DNA of 15,311 nucleotides from JBMYXZ01 sp049608925 (lineage in GTDB: Bacteria; Pseudomonadota; Alphaproteobacteria; JAGOMX01), in assembly GCA_049608925.1 (NCBI GenBank), contig JBMYXZ010000027.1:1-15311 (forward strand). The letters are read 5' to 3'. The notes under the pieces are model-generated. The model was not told where the DNA came from. It searched no databases and saw only the letters and a list, made by a program, of their open reading frames with translations. Numbering within the stretch: the first letter of the stretch is position 1; the number at the start of each line of letters is the position of its first letter. Made by a program: the position numbers and the translations under genes. Positions 6,372-12,714 of the stretch are shown here, piece by piece.

Positions 6372-7070
6372 TCATTTCTCATTAGTGTCAAAATTGCCGG
6401 TGTCAGTTGTAAACTTGTTACCATTTTGAACAAATCTATCATACTCCTCTTCGTAGTATGATACTAGACGTTTTTGAAACTCAACGTCTGCTGCGTCAAT
6501 AGAATCGGGGATTGTCACAATTGGCCAAGCCTCTTTTCTATTGATTTTCCAACCGTAGTGACGTGCATTATCCACCATTGGTTCGTCTGGTAGCATCCAC
6601 TCTACTGGCAGGAATCTTTTTTGTTGATGCTCCATGCCGGTATTGCCATTGCTTGCGTTAGATGGCCATTTTTTAATGGCGGCACCATGCAAGCCCATGC
6701 GAAAGGTGAAGTAAGCGCCGTTCTGGTTGGCGTTCTGCCTTTGCAATACGGTCATGCTGTCCATGATGTAATCAGGGAATGACGTAGAGCTAAAGCCCAT
6801 TGGCAGTGCGTCTGCGAACAGTTGGTTGCCATCCTCAATTGCGCGTGACGCGAGATCTTGAATGCCTTTCAGCATCCATCCGCCTTGCTTTGTTACCGAT
6901 TGTGGAAGCCATCCGGTGTGAACCGTGTCAGGAGGGGTTGTCGCGTTAGCATTTACTAGGGTGGTCTCGTACCCATCAAAGTATAGCGTGATTGTTTGTG
7001 CTTCAATGATGCCAAAATCCATCATCTTTTGCACTACATCAATCATTTGCTGGTCTGTTACATAACTCAT
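6372..7070 (-). CDS. Unknown protein between endolysin and holin candidates
   Basis: A soluble protein of 232 residues with no signal peptide or membrane segment. The ATG at 7070 is chosen because AAGG stands nine bases upstream and the lysozyme stop lies just before it; the open frame runs on to 7139 but that extension only overlaps the lysozyme C-terminus. The composition is rich in Met, Trp, Tyr and Asn, with stretches such as GGWMLKGIQDLASRAIEDG and HYGWKINRKEAWP, which suggest a folded domain. No family is recognised. The gene lies between endolysin and holin candidates in the same operon, so it may be a virion or lysis-timing protein, but nothing in the sequence says so directly. Confidence 0.7.
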   Translation of the reverse strand: MSYVTDQQMIDVVQKMMDFGIIEAQTITLYFDGYETTLVNANATTPPDTVHTGWLPQSVTKQGGWMLKGIQDLASRAIEDGNQLFADALPMGFSSTSFPDYIMDSMTVLQRQNANQNGAYFTFRMGLHGAAIKKWPSNASNGNTGMEHQQKRFLPVEWMLPDEPMVDNARHYGWKINRKEAWPIVTIPDSIDAADVEFQKRLVSYYEEEYDRFVQNGNKFTTDTGNFDTNEK

Positions 7071-7072
7071 AA

Positions 7073-7525
7073 TTAAGCCTTTTTTAAGTAGTCTTTGTGA
7101 AGCTGCCCGGTGCACAGTGTGTATGTGACCCTTAGGCATCGGTTAGGTGTTTGTTCATACCATTTTGAATCGATAGCGTTAAACGCTGCAAGAGTGAACT
7201 CTTGTCGATTCAAATGGTATATGGTGTTCACAAACTTGGAGACACCATTGGCTCCAAGTTGGTAGCACATGTTGGCCAAGGCGGAACGTTGATACTTGTT
7301 AAGTTTATCGTAAGCCCTTCCAGGCAGTATGTTTATTGATTCTAGTATTGCTTTGTTGGCATCAGCCTCAAGCGTGTTGTTAGCCTGCTCCTGAGTGATC
7401 TGTGGCAGGCTGGCTAAGTGCCCAGTGTGCCCGTAGCCGATGGTAGGAATGCCTTCTGTATCAAGATAGCAGTCTAGTCGACAACCTTCGTCGATCTTGA
7501 GCATTTTTGTAAGTATATTCAACAT
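7073..7525 (-). CDS. Endolysin, T4-type lysozyme (GH24)
   Basis: A muramidase of 150 residues that cuts the glycan chains of peptidoglycan at the end of infection. MLKIDEGCRLDCYLDTEG carries the catalytic Glu13 and Asp22, and TIGYGHTG carries Thr28; the spacing equals Glu11, Asp20 and Thr26 in T4 lysozyme. The C-terminus (QTPNRCLRVTYTLCTG) matches the conserved QTPNRAKRVITTFRTG end of T4 lysozyme. No signal peptide or signal-anchor is seen, so export through a holin is needed. The ATG at 7525 has AGGAAC nine bases upstream and aligns with the T4 N-terminus; the longer open frame from 7555 has no binding site and lies inside the preceding gene. Confidence 0.92.
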   Translation of the reverse strand: MLNILTKMLKIDEGCRLDCYLDTEGIPTIGYGHTGHLASLPQITQEQANNTLEADANKAILESINILPGRAYDKLNKYQRSALANMCYQLGANGVSKFVNTIYHLNRQEFTLAAFNAIDSKWYEQTPNRCLRVTYTLCTGQLHKDYLKKA

Positions 7526-7929
7526 GGCTCTGTTCCTGGTGGCTGTACCTTGCATGATACAGTGTAAGTGGTTGAAGAGTCAGCCGGTGATATTATTTTA
7601 TAGTTCTCTCCAAGGTTTTGCCATCCTAAGTTGGCGGTAAGAGCTATTTCGCTGGGCATGAGGGGCAGGGCCATAAACTGCTTGTATGTGGCTTTATTGC
7701 TCTTCACTGGGCGGTAGTATCCAGCAGGGGCATTCATCGCCCTCTGCCACTTTTTTGTCGGTGGTGGTGACTTCATCTGTATGGCATAAACTCGGTAATT
7801 GGCCCAGATTTGCGTACCCTTGTGTTTCAATGAAAATTCCTCCCATGCAATAAGCGTTTGCTTTTTTGCTTGAGAGTATTCATCTATGGTATGGATTCTT
7901 CTTGGGTCTGTAATTTTAAATGTGCTCAT
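7519..7929 (-). CDS. Unknown phage protein
   Basis: A soluble protein of 136 residues, no family recognised. It begins MSTFKITDPRRIHTIDEYSQ and has a central aromatic, basic stretch (TKKWQRAMNAPAGYYRPVK) with a polar Thr/Ser-rich end. The start overlaps the gene before it and its end overlaps the lysozyme start, so it is translated in the same operon. GAGAA stands about nine bases before the ATG. Its position directly upstream of the endolysin does not by itself indicate a lysis role. Confidence 0.65.
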   Translation of the reverse strand: MSTFKITDPRRIHTIDEYSQAKKQTLIAWEEFSLKHKGTQIWANYRVYAIQMKSPPPTKKWQRAMNAPAGYYRPVKSNKATYKQFMALPLMPSEIALTANLGWQNLGENYKIISPADSSTTYTVSCKVQPPGTEPC

Positions 7930-8188
7930 TTATTTTTCTCATTTTTCTCTTGCCCTTCTTGGTTGGGAGGTGGGGGAAGTGGTCGTCTATAAGCTTGTAT
8001 TTAGTAAGCAGTGTCAGCTTTGACAGGTCGTGGTCAAATTCTGGGTACGGGCCTAATAAATGTTTATCTCTGTCGCTTTGTACCTCCTCAGTGTGCCTAT
8101 GCCACACGATAAGAGCCTTAATGACTTGTAGGGCCAGGAGGTGATCTTTTATTCCTGGGAATATGCTGGATGTTGTTTGCTTGTTCAT
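7916..8188 (-). CDS. Small unknown phage protein
   Basis: A protein of 90 residues, largely helical by composition, with VIKALIVWHRHTEEVQSDRD, then GPYPEFDHDLSKLTLLTKYK, and a basic end KKGKRKMRK. The FDHDLSKL motif resembles that of small phage and bacterial proteins with an HDxSK pattern, but this is too short to name a family. The ATG at 8188 forms an ATGA overlap with the stop of the gene before it, so it is preferred over the upstream Met at 8200. Function unknown. Confidence 0.62.
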   Translation of the reverse strand: MNKQTTSSIFPGIKDHLLALQVIKALIVWHRHTEEVQSDRDKHLLGPYPEFDHDLSKLTLLTKYKLIDDHFPHLPTKKGKRKMRKINEHI

Positions 8189-8748
8189 GTGAACAACCAT
8201 TCGTTTTCGTCTGTCTTGGTTACTATGTGCTCACCAGACTTGCTGCCAAGGTGGACTTGGAATTCGGTGTTGAGCGGCACGTACTCTACATCTAGATGAC
8301 TCCACGATTCTATATCGACACCAACTATGTCGTGCTGCTGCTGAATGTACGCCAGGGCTATCCCCATAGGTGCTTTGTCTAGGTGCAGCTTAACCAGGTG
8401 TTTATCCATGCAGTAGAAATCAGGATTCTCAGAGGTGGACGCCCATGGGTGACGCGGGTTGTTGCTGTAAAGTACCGCAACGTGCCTGTCCTTTATGTAC
8501 CTCTTAGTGGATGCCTTTTTCAGAATGAACGTGACTTCTTTTCTGTCAAGGCTACTAATAGACACTGGGAACACTTCATAGGTTTGACCTGGGATCGATA
8601 GTGTCATGTTTTTTTCTTGCGCCATAGCTTCAAAGAAGTGGTTATAGTTGGATCTGGACTTGACCGTAATTGTAAAGGATTCAGGGCGTTCAGTGATGAC
8701 ACAATCTGTGGCCAGTGTTATTCCGTCTAATTTAATCATTGTTTTCAT
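8185..8748 (-). CDS. Unknown phage protein
   Basis: A protein of 187 residues without signal peptide or membrane segment, beginning MKTMIKLDGITLATDCVI. The alternation of polar and hydrophobic residues suggests a mainly beta fold. The C-terminal third includes VGVDIESWSHLDVEYVPLN. No family is recognised. GAGGAG stands just before the ATG at 8748; the second Met at 8739 is also possible and would give an ATGATTAA overlap with the nuclease gene. It follows the VRR-NUC gene and ends in an ATGA overlap with the next gene. Confidence 0.65.
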   Translation of the reverse strand: MKTMIKLDGITLATDCVITERPESFTITVKSRSNYNHFFEAMAQEKNMTLSIPGQTYEVFPVSISSLDRKEVTFILKKASTKRYIKDRHVAVLYSNNPRHPWASTSENPDFYCMDKHLVKLHLDKAPMGIALAYIQQQHDIVGVDIESWSHLDVEYVPLNTEFQVHLGSKSGEHIVTKTDENEWLFT

Positions 8749-9199
8749 GCCTCTCCTCTAATGGGTGATCTAGGTAATTCTCCAACACGTCGATGATGGA
8801 TAGCTCCCCGTAAGCTACTACTACAAGGTTGCCCTGCTGCTGTAATAAGGGGATAAGGGTCTGCTGGGAATTGGTAAGTCCTCCGAACTTATGATTGTAG
8901 TGCTCCGGGCACTTGACCTCAATGTAAAGTGAGTTGTATTGATACAGGGGTGAGGCATAAGGTAAGTGCAGGTCTGGAACTCCGGCTAGCAAGCCTTCCT
9001 GCGATGCTCTGGAGCGGGCAACTTTGGTGGTTGCAATACCATTGGGAATCGCGTGGAAAGTCCTGAGCATTGGCAGTTTGTGGAATGACCTCTTGATCCG
9101 CACAAAGCTCTCACGCTGGTGGTGGTGCTCTGTGCGCCCAAACTGCTCGTCAGGATTCATGTGCTGCGGTACGGAGCCGTTATTGGGGAGGACAATCAT
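8732..9199 (-). CDS. VRR-NUC domain nuclease
   Basis: A small stand-alone VRR-NUC nuclease of 155 residues, a PD-(D/E)xK-type fold that in phages is thought to process branched or damaged DNA. The core motif is visible: FHAIPNG (48-54), GVPDLHLP with Asp76, YIEVK with Glu94 and Lys96, then GGLTNSQQ. These match the G-V-P-D and E-V-K catalytic pattern with the usual Gln after it. The N-terminal forty residues are polar and His-rich. The ATG at 9199 gives an ATGA overlap with the small membrane protein before it; a second Met at residue 14 is possible. A mini P-loop ATPase lies one gene upstream, which may point to a shared DNA-processing task. Confidence 0.85.
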   Translation of the reverse strand: MIVLPNNGSVPQHMNPDEQFGRTEHHHQRESFVRIKRSFHKLPMLRTFHAIPNGIATTKVARSRASQEGLLAGVPDLHLPYASPLYQYNSLYIEVKCPEHYNHKFGGLTNSQQTLIPLLQQQGNLVVVAYGELSIIDVLENYLDHPLEERHENND

Positions 9200-9393
9200 G
9201 GGTGCTGCTCTTTATCTAGGAAGTATGTAAGGGTGGAGTACCCTGCAATGCAGAGCAGAGCTGTAGGTACTGCGAATGGGTATTCTATAATCAACAGGAA
9301 GACCATCATAAGAAGGTAGATAATGACTACTATGATGTCGAGGTTTGTTATTGATACGTCGAAGTTGTGACGCTTGGATAGGAATTTAATCAT
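9196..9393 (-). CDS. Small two-segment membrane protein
   Basis: A protein of about 65 residues, with two hydrophobic segments (IIVVIIYLLMMVFLLIIEYP, then AVPTALLCIAGYSTLTYFL) and a charged end. The ATG at 9393 lies in an ATGATTAA overlap with the stop of the ATPase gene; an upstream GTG at 9402 is a less likely start because no binding site precedes it. It ends in an ATGA overlap with the VRR-NUC gene. No family is recognised. It is one of several tiny membrane proteins in this region. Confidence 0.6.
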   Translation of the reverse strand: MIKFLSKRHNFDVSITNLDIIVVIIYLLMMVFLLIIEYPFAVPTALLCIAGYSTLTYFLDKEQHP

Positions 9394-9682
9394 TGTCTTC
9401 ACTACTTGTGGTGGTTATGGCTATAATTTCTGCACCCGTCAAGTGCTGCAGAAGATCGTCGGCCTGGTCTATTAGGATCGGAAATTTTGGGTTGAAATCC
9501 CCACCAATGAATTCAATATATGAAATTGGAAGTGAGATTTTGATACCCATAGATAGTGCTTGTCTCTGCATGTAAAGTGCTTGCCGTATGCTTCTAACTA
9601 CAATGTAGGCGTCGTGCTCATGGGCCAGATGTATTAGCTTCGTGGTTTTTCCTGACCTTCTGGGGGCGTTAATGATCTTCAT
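9386..9682 (-). CDS. Mini P-loop ATPase
   Basis: A 98-residue P-loop protein starting MKIINAPRRSGKTTKLIHLA. Walker A is APRRSGKT (6-13); a Walker B-like strand is ILIDQADDLL with Asp72, where the usual Glu is a Gln. The layout, including a middle YIVVRSIRQAL stretch, resembles small P-loop proteins common in phage genomes whose role is unknown. The frame is open upstream to 9964, but those 94 residues overlap the membrane protein gene and look non-coding; the ATG at 9682 forms an ATGA overlap with that gene's stop and has GGAG eight bases upstream. At this size it lacks most of a helicase or recombinase core, so it may be a regulatory or partner ATPase. Confidence 0.75.
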   Translation of the reverse strand: MKIINAPRRSGKTTKLIHLAHEHDAYIVVRSIRQALYMQRQALSMGIKISLPISYIEFIGGDFNPKFPILIDQADDLLQHLTGAEIIAITTTSSEDND

Positions 9683-10122
9683 TGGTTGTCTCCAAGTTTG
9701 TGTATAAGGGTGGTCCAGGCAGATGCCGTTAAGACAATGGCGCAGATAATAAGGGGTATGGGGGCGGTGTTTGACGGGGATATGTAGATCATAGCCCATG
9801 CTGCAATTGCTGGGTACAATGTGAAGTTTAATGGCGGGAGTTTGCCGTCCCTTAATAGTTTGGGCATGATGCTTATTGTGGGCAGCAGATAAAACCCAAG
9901 GATGCCAAGGAAAATGTAAGGAAGCATCGGTACTGGGGCATAAGAGAATCTCTCGTGCAGGCAAAAGATAAATACCGACGACGAAAGTAGAGGGATGATT
10001 ATTAACATATCACTTGTCCAGTTGAATTGAGCGCGTATTGTAACATTCAGAATGTGAATAGTCAAAGTATTTTTGTTCCATTTTATCTGAGGGTGGTCTG
10101 AGGGCACAAACCAAAAACCCAA
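9679..10122 (-). CDS. Four-segment membrane protein
   Basis: A hydrophobic protein of up to 147 residues, with about four membrane segments (roughly residues 40-56, 68-86, 104-113 and 121-139), the last followed by a short polar end HKLGDNQ. The start is uncertain: the open frame begins at a TTG at 10122, a GTG follows at 10107, and the first ATG is at 10008, just before the first membrane segment; none has a strong binding site. No family is recognised. It overlaps the ATPase gene by ATGA, so the two are probably translated together. Confidence 0.55.
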   Translation of the reverse strand: MGFWFVPSDHPQIKWNKNTLTIHILNVTIRAQFNWTSDMLIIIPLLSSSVFIFCLHERFSYAPVPMLPYIFLGILGFYLLPTISIMPKLLRDGKLPPLNFTLYPAIAAWAMIYISPSNTAPIPLIICAIVLTASAWTTLIHKLGDNQ

Positions 10123-10156
10123 ACAAATAGCCCGTTTTAATACCCCTCGGAGCGCC

Positions 10157-10267
10157 CTAAAGCGCCCCTACTCCGATTAATGTAATTACTAGCCCTGCTA
10201 GCAACCCCAACTCGTTACGACTGCTTAAAGCTATCCCTAGCCCTAGCAGCACCAACGCTATCGCCAT
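10157..10267 (-). CDS. Tiny membrane protein of 36 residues
   Basis: ATG at 10267 starts a frame of 36 codons reading MAIALVLLGLGIAL, SSRNELG, then LLAGLVITLIGVGAL and stop. The composition is two hydrophobic segments joined by a short polar hinge, a pattern unlikely from random sequence. The start overlaps the last codons of the preceding gene by ten bases, as do other gene pairs here, and it fills most of the gap before 10122. No good binding site is seen (only AAAGA), so translation would rely on coupling. It could be a small holin-like or regulatory membrane peptide; function unknown. Confidence 0.5.
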   Translation of the reverse strand: MAIALVLLGLGIALSSRNELGLLAGLVITLIGVGAL

Positions 10268-10431
10268 TCTTTGCGCTTGGCTTTCAGCTTTTTATACAGT
10301 ACCTCAACCGCGATTAATTTGCCTCGCTTCCATGCAGCTCTGGCTTGCGTAAACATCATTTGTGCACCATGCGTGCCTACTTCATCAGCCATTACTGACA
10401 TCTGATCTATAGTCTCGCTATTAATCATCAT
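10258..10431 (-). CDS. Small basic unknown protein
   Basis: A 57-residue helical protein, MMINSETIDQMSVMADEVGT at the start and KRGKLIAVEVLYKKLKAKRK at the end, strongly basic in its C-terminal half. GAGG stands nine bases before the ATG at 10431, which lies in an ATGATGATTAA overlap with the end of the gene before it. The basic helix might bind nucleic acid; no family is recognised. Confidence 0.6.
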   Translation of the reverse strand: MMINSETIDQMSVMADEVGTHGAQMMFTQARAAWKRGKLIAVEVLYKKLKAKRKEWR

Positions 10432-10615
10432 TGTTCGCCACCTCAACTACCTTTGCGCAATCGTCAATACTCATGCGCAATACATCCATGTTGCCAGTTA
10501 CTTTGCTCTTTGCAACGTTAATCACTTTCTTTTTACCAGTTACTGCTTCAATGAATGTAACCTGCACCTTACCGCCATTTAGCTTAGCGGCTAGTAATTT
10601 GTTTTGTATGCTCAT
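10421..10615 (-). CDS. Small unknown protein with beta-rich core
   Basis: A 64-residue protein. The ATG at 10615 has AAGG ten bases upstream and begins MSIQNKLLAAKLNGGKVQV; the open frame continues upstream to 10699 but that part is not supported. The middle (VQVTFIEAVTGKKKVINVAK) alternates hydrophobic and polar residues, suggesting strands. It follows a 70-base gap that contains a GTGCAC-N5-GTGCAC repeat, so it may head a sub-operon. No family is recognised. Confidence 0.6.
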   Translation of the reverse strand: MSIQNKLLAAKLNGGKVQVTFIEAVTGKKKVINVAKSKVTGNMDVLRMSIDDCAKVVEVANNDD

Positions 10616-10652
10616 AAGTTTAAACCTTTCTTGATTGATTGCTGTATTAATA

Positions 10653-10669
10653 GTGCACATAACGTGCAC
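10653..10669. promoter_or_regulatory. Inverted repeat GTGCAC-N5-GTGCAC
   Basis: Two copies of the palindrome GTGCAC five bases apart make a 17-base symmetrical element in the only gap of this part of the operon (10616-10685). With flanking AATAG and CTATT it can also fold into a ten-bp stem with a two-base bulge. It may be a repressor operator or an mRNA processing site. A weak -10-like TACAAT lies on its upstream side on the minus strand, without a good -35. Confidence 0.4.
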
Positions 10670-10685
10670 GCTATTGTAAGTAGCA

Positions 10686-11108
10686 TCATAGTCGCGCACT
10701 TAGCCAGGCTAGGGCCCGCTCCAAGTTTTGAATTTCTCGCTTGTATGATTCTATAATGCCGTAAGCTCTAGCGCGGCTTAGCAGTTTTTGTAGGTGTTCC
10801 TTTTCGTCTTGATTGTGCTTGATTGCCGCTTTCATAGCTGGCCTCTCCATTCGACTAACACCAATGATGTTGGGGCAGTACACTATATCGATACACTCAA
10901 ACGCCCTTCTGACAAGCGCCTCATGCGCAGCCGTAGTCACACTGTAACCCCTGCTATTGATTAACACCACGCAGTCTACTTGTACGGCAAGTGGGTAATG
11001 CTCACCGTAGCTATATAGAACTCCGTCACGATGATACAAGTGACCTGCTTGTTTGTGCTCGTTAATGCCGTGTCTCCAGTTCTCTACTACTTGCTTGTTA
11101 GTTATCAT
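10686..11108 (-). CDS. Phage protein with DUF8033-like N-terminus
   Basis: A 140-residue protein. The first half contains DGVLYSYGEHYPLAVQV and later INSRGYSVTTAAHEALV, a pattern (LYSYG, then YSVTTxxH) found in a family of phage and plasmid proteins of unknown function related to DUF8033. The second half is a charged helix (KHNQDEKEHLQKLLSRARAY) likely to form a coiled coil. The start forms an ATGA overlap with the gene before it and has GGTGG upstream. Role unknown; the family is linked to early accessory genes of phages. Confidence 0.65.
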   Translation of the reverse strand: MITNKQVVENWRHGINEHKQAGHLYHRDGVLYSYGEHYPLAVQVDCVVLINSRGYSVTTAAHEALVRRAFECIDIVYCPNIIGVSRMERPAMKAAIKHNQDEKEHLQKLLSRARAYGIIESYKREIQNLERALAWLSARL

Positions 11109-11518
11109 TTTACCACCTTTGTTAATTTTCTGATTATTTCATTGTAATGGTCTTGACACGCTCGTTTGGCGGCTTCCATTGTGGGCTCACAGCCGCGTGC
11201 ATCCTGTCTACCATACACCTCAGCCTTCCACACAAAGCAACTGTGATATTGGCTAACCACATACGTTATACATACATCATTGCACAAACCAATGCTGCAC
11301 CTGTGCGACCTGTCAGGCTGCTCCTTCCACACTAGCTGAGGCACGCTTGTCTTTGTGCCGTACTTTTCTTCCAGCAATTTGAGTATAAACCTTTGCTGTG
11401 ACTCGCCAAGTCTCAAGCGACAGCTAATTTCCTCGTCATCACTTTTTTTGCTTATGTATAAATTACCATCTGCATTGAATATATGAATATTCATGACTTT
11501 ATCATTATAATCGCTCAT
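11105..11518 (-). CDS. Unknown early phage protein
   Basis: A 137-residue soluble protein with six Cys residues, several spaced as HRCSIGLCNDVC in the middle. The C-terminal end (EPTMEAAKRACQDHYNEIIR) is a helical segment also seen at the end of many small phage proteins of unknown function. GGAG stands about ten bases before the ATG at 11518. It directly follows the ArdA-like gene. Whether the Cys residues bind metal is open. Confidence 0.62.
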   Translation of the reverse strand: MSDYNDKVMNIHIFNADGNLYISKKSDDEEISCRLRLGESQQRFILKLLEEKYGTKTSVPQLVWKEQPDRSHRCSIGLCNDVCITYVVSQYHSCFVWKAEVYGRQDARGCEPTMEAAKRACQDHYNEIIRKLTKVVK

Positions 11519-11524
11519 ACCTAT

Positions 11525-12010
11525 CTACTCCGAAAACACGGCGTAATTGCCGTGTCTGTCTGTTAATATTGTCAGCTCGCTCTCTAAATCATCCATTATG
11601 CCGTATCTGTCTATGTTTATTGATAGCCGTTCTGATAGACCATCTATTTCATCCGCGTGGTAATAGTCTACTATTTCAGTCTTGGTTCTGAATGTATCCA
11701 CATAATAATCTTCAGCTTCTTGTATCCAACTTACCCAACCATTTACGTGCTCAGCGTATGCCTCTATAGCGTATTGCTTATTCTCGCTTTGGCAGCCTAT
11801 GTAGGCGGCCAATGTATTTACTTCATCCAAGGTTGTACCGGCCTCTACAGTTACTTCAAAATCATCCAAATCATATTCTAAATCTTCAGCGTAATAGTCA
11901 CCATCTAGCTTTTTATCAAAATAATTGATTATGTCTATCTCTGCGTTAAACTCCATATCGAATGTGTGCTTTACGCCGTAAAGCTCTACTTCTAAATCAA
12001 AGTTAATCAT
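11525..12010 (-). CDS. ArdA-like antirestriction protein
   Basis: A very acidic protein of 161 residues: 40 Asp or Glu against 9 Lys or Arg. The C-terminal two thirds follow the ArdA layout: a TTLDEVNTLAAYIG helix, AIEAYAEHV, a Tyr/Asp-rich stretch EDYYVDTF, then EIDGLSERLSINIDRYGIMD and an end in NYAVF. ArdA proteins mimic bent B-form DNA and block type I restriction enzymes. The first fifty residues are unlike the usual ArdA N-terminal domain and form an acidic stretch (AEDLEYDLDDFEV), so this is a divergent member. The ATG overlaps the preceding stop as TAATG within an ATGATTAA junction. It is the second gene of the early leftward operon, fitting early protection of entering DNA. The family call is by eye and needs profile confirmation. 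Confidence 0.68.
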   Translation of the reverse strand: MINFDLEVELYGVKHTFDMEFNAEIDIINYFDKKLDGDYYAEDLEYDLDDFEVTVEAGTTLDEVNTLAAYIGCQSENKQYAIEAYAEHVNGWVSWIQEAEDYYVDTFRTKTEIVDYYHADEIDGLSERLSINIDRYGIMDDLESELTILTDRHGNYAVFSE

Positions 12011-12582
12011 TAGCCAATCGCTCCCATAACGAGCATTTGTGCATTCTTACCAACAAACGTCACTACTACGTTATCTGGGATTCCTTTTCCGGTTACCGCT
12101 TCATACTTCATGTATTTAGCGCCTATTGCTTTACATACATCCAGCGCACGTTTCATGTTCTCCATAGATAATGTGTAAGCTCTGGGTTCTGTGGGTGTTT
12201 GCTGTTCATCGGTTATCCTCTTGTAAGTTGACAAGTTATCTGTGCCGCTACGTAAGTCAACTTTAATGATGAAGTTTGAACCCGTGATCTCATTGCTGTC
12301 CAAACGCAATTCTACCGGCTCTTTTTTGGCGCACAAAGCTTTCCAATTTTTAAGCGTATTCTCACTGAGCGCTACACTGTAACAGCCTGTAACGCCCTCG
12401 CTGGACTCTATCACTGCACCCTCTATGCGTAAGCCTGCGTGACCGTGACAGGCGATCATGGTGCCACTATCCACATCAATTGCTATAGTGTTATGTATTT
12501 CGTGTAAGTCGCGCAGATATTTGTAATTTATACAGTGTGCAGCAGCTAGTAATTTTTCTGCGTCTAATTTGATGGTTTTCAT
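12010..12582 (-). CDS. Beta-clamp-like protein (DnaN fold, short form)
   Basis: A 190-residue protein whose pattern resembles part of a DNA polymerase sliding clamp: an N-terminal helix (KLDAEKLLAAAHCIN), a strand-rich stretch TIAIDVDSGTMIACHGHAGL, a second helix ENTLKNWKALCAKK, then EPVELRLDSNEITG and a final YKRI element. Clamps contain three such domains in about 370 residues; this one is long enough for about one and a half to two. Short clamp-like proteins occur in phages, where their role is unclear; replication or processivity is possible. GAGG stands before the ATG at 12582. It is the first gene after the control region and is served by the leftward promoter. Confidence is moderate, from fold-like pattern and not from clear identity. 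Confidence 0.55.
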   Translation of the reverse strand: MKTIKLDAEKLLAAAHCINYKYLRDLHEIHNTIAIDVDSGTMIACHGHAGLRIEGAVIESSEGVTGCYSVALSENTLKNWKALCAKKEPVELRLDSNEITGSNFIIKVDLRSGTDNLSTYKRITDEQQTPTEPRAYTLSMENMKRALDVCKAIGAKYMKYEAVTGKGIPDNVVVTFVGKNAQMLVMGAIG

Positions 12583-12623
12583 GCTCTTTTTTCCTCGTTT
12601 TTCGTGTCAATGTGGAACCCATT

Positions 12624-12642
12624 ATATTCACGTTTTGAATAT
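12624..12642. promoter_or_regulatory. Operator candidate ATATTCA-N5-TGAATAT
   Basis: An exact inverted repeat with seven-base arms around CGTTT, in the leader of the leftward operon, about 40 to 60 bases downstream of the likely transcription start. Its core ATTCA-N5-TGAAT recurs at 12698-12714. Two copies of one symmetrical motif around a promoter suggest binding by a repressor dimer whose gene is not in the window. Confidence 0.5.
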
Positions 12643-12669
12643 TGTCAACATCTTTTTTTTTAAAATTCA

Positions 12670-12685
12670 GTGTATCAGTATACAC
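12670..12685. promoter_or_regulatory. Inverted repeat GTGTAT-N4-ATACAC at leftward start site
   Basis: Six-base arms around CAGT, placed right where transcription from the leftward TATAAT should begin. It differs in sequence from the ATTCA/TGAAT pair, so a second regulator may act here. A looser GTGTA...TACAC pair lies at 12812-12830. Confidence 0.4.
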
Positions 12686-12690
12686 GTATT

Positions 12691-12699
12691 ATTATACCA
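12691..12699 (-). promoter_or_regulatory. Leftward extended -10 promoter (TGGTATAAT)
   Basis: On the minus strand the sequence reads TGGTATAAT, a perfect -10 hexamer with the TGn extension. No good -35 is seen at 16-18 bases, which is common for extended -10 promoters. Transcription would start near 12684, about 100 bases before the clamp-like gene, and could serve the early leftward operon. Symmetrical repeats flank it on both sides, consistent with tight repression. Confidence 0.6.
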
Positions 12700-12714
12700 T
12701 TCAGATAGTGAATG
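12698..12714. promoter_or_regulatory. Operator candidate CATTCA-N5-TGAATG
   Basis: An exact six-base inverted repeat around GATAG, immediately upstream of the leftward -10 box. It shares the ATTCA-N5-TGAAT core with 12624-12642. A protein bound here would cover the -10 to -35 zone and block the leftward promoter. Confidence 0.5.

Noticed and set aside
9683..9964. N-terminal extension of the P-loop ATPase by 94 residues
   Set aside because: It overlaps the membrane protein gene, has no folded-domain look, and a good binding site with ATGA overlap supports the start at 9682.
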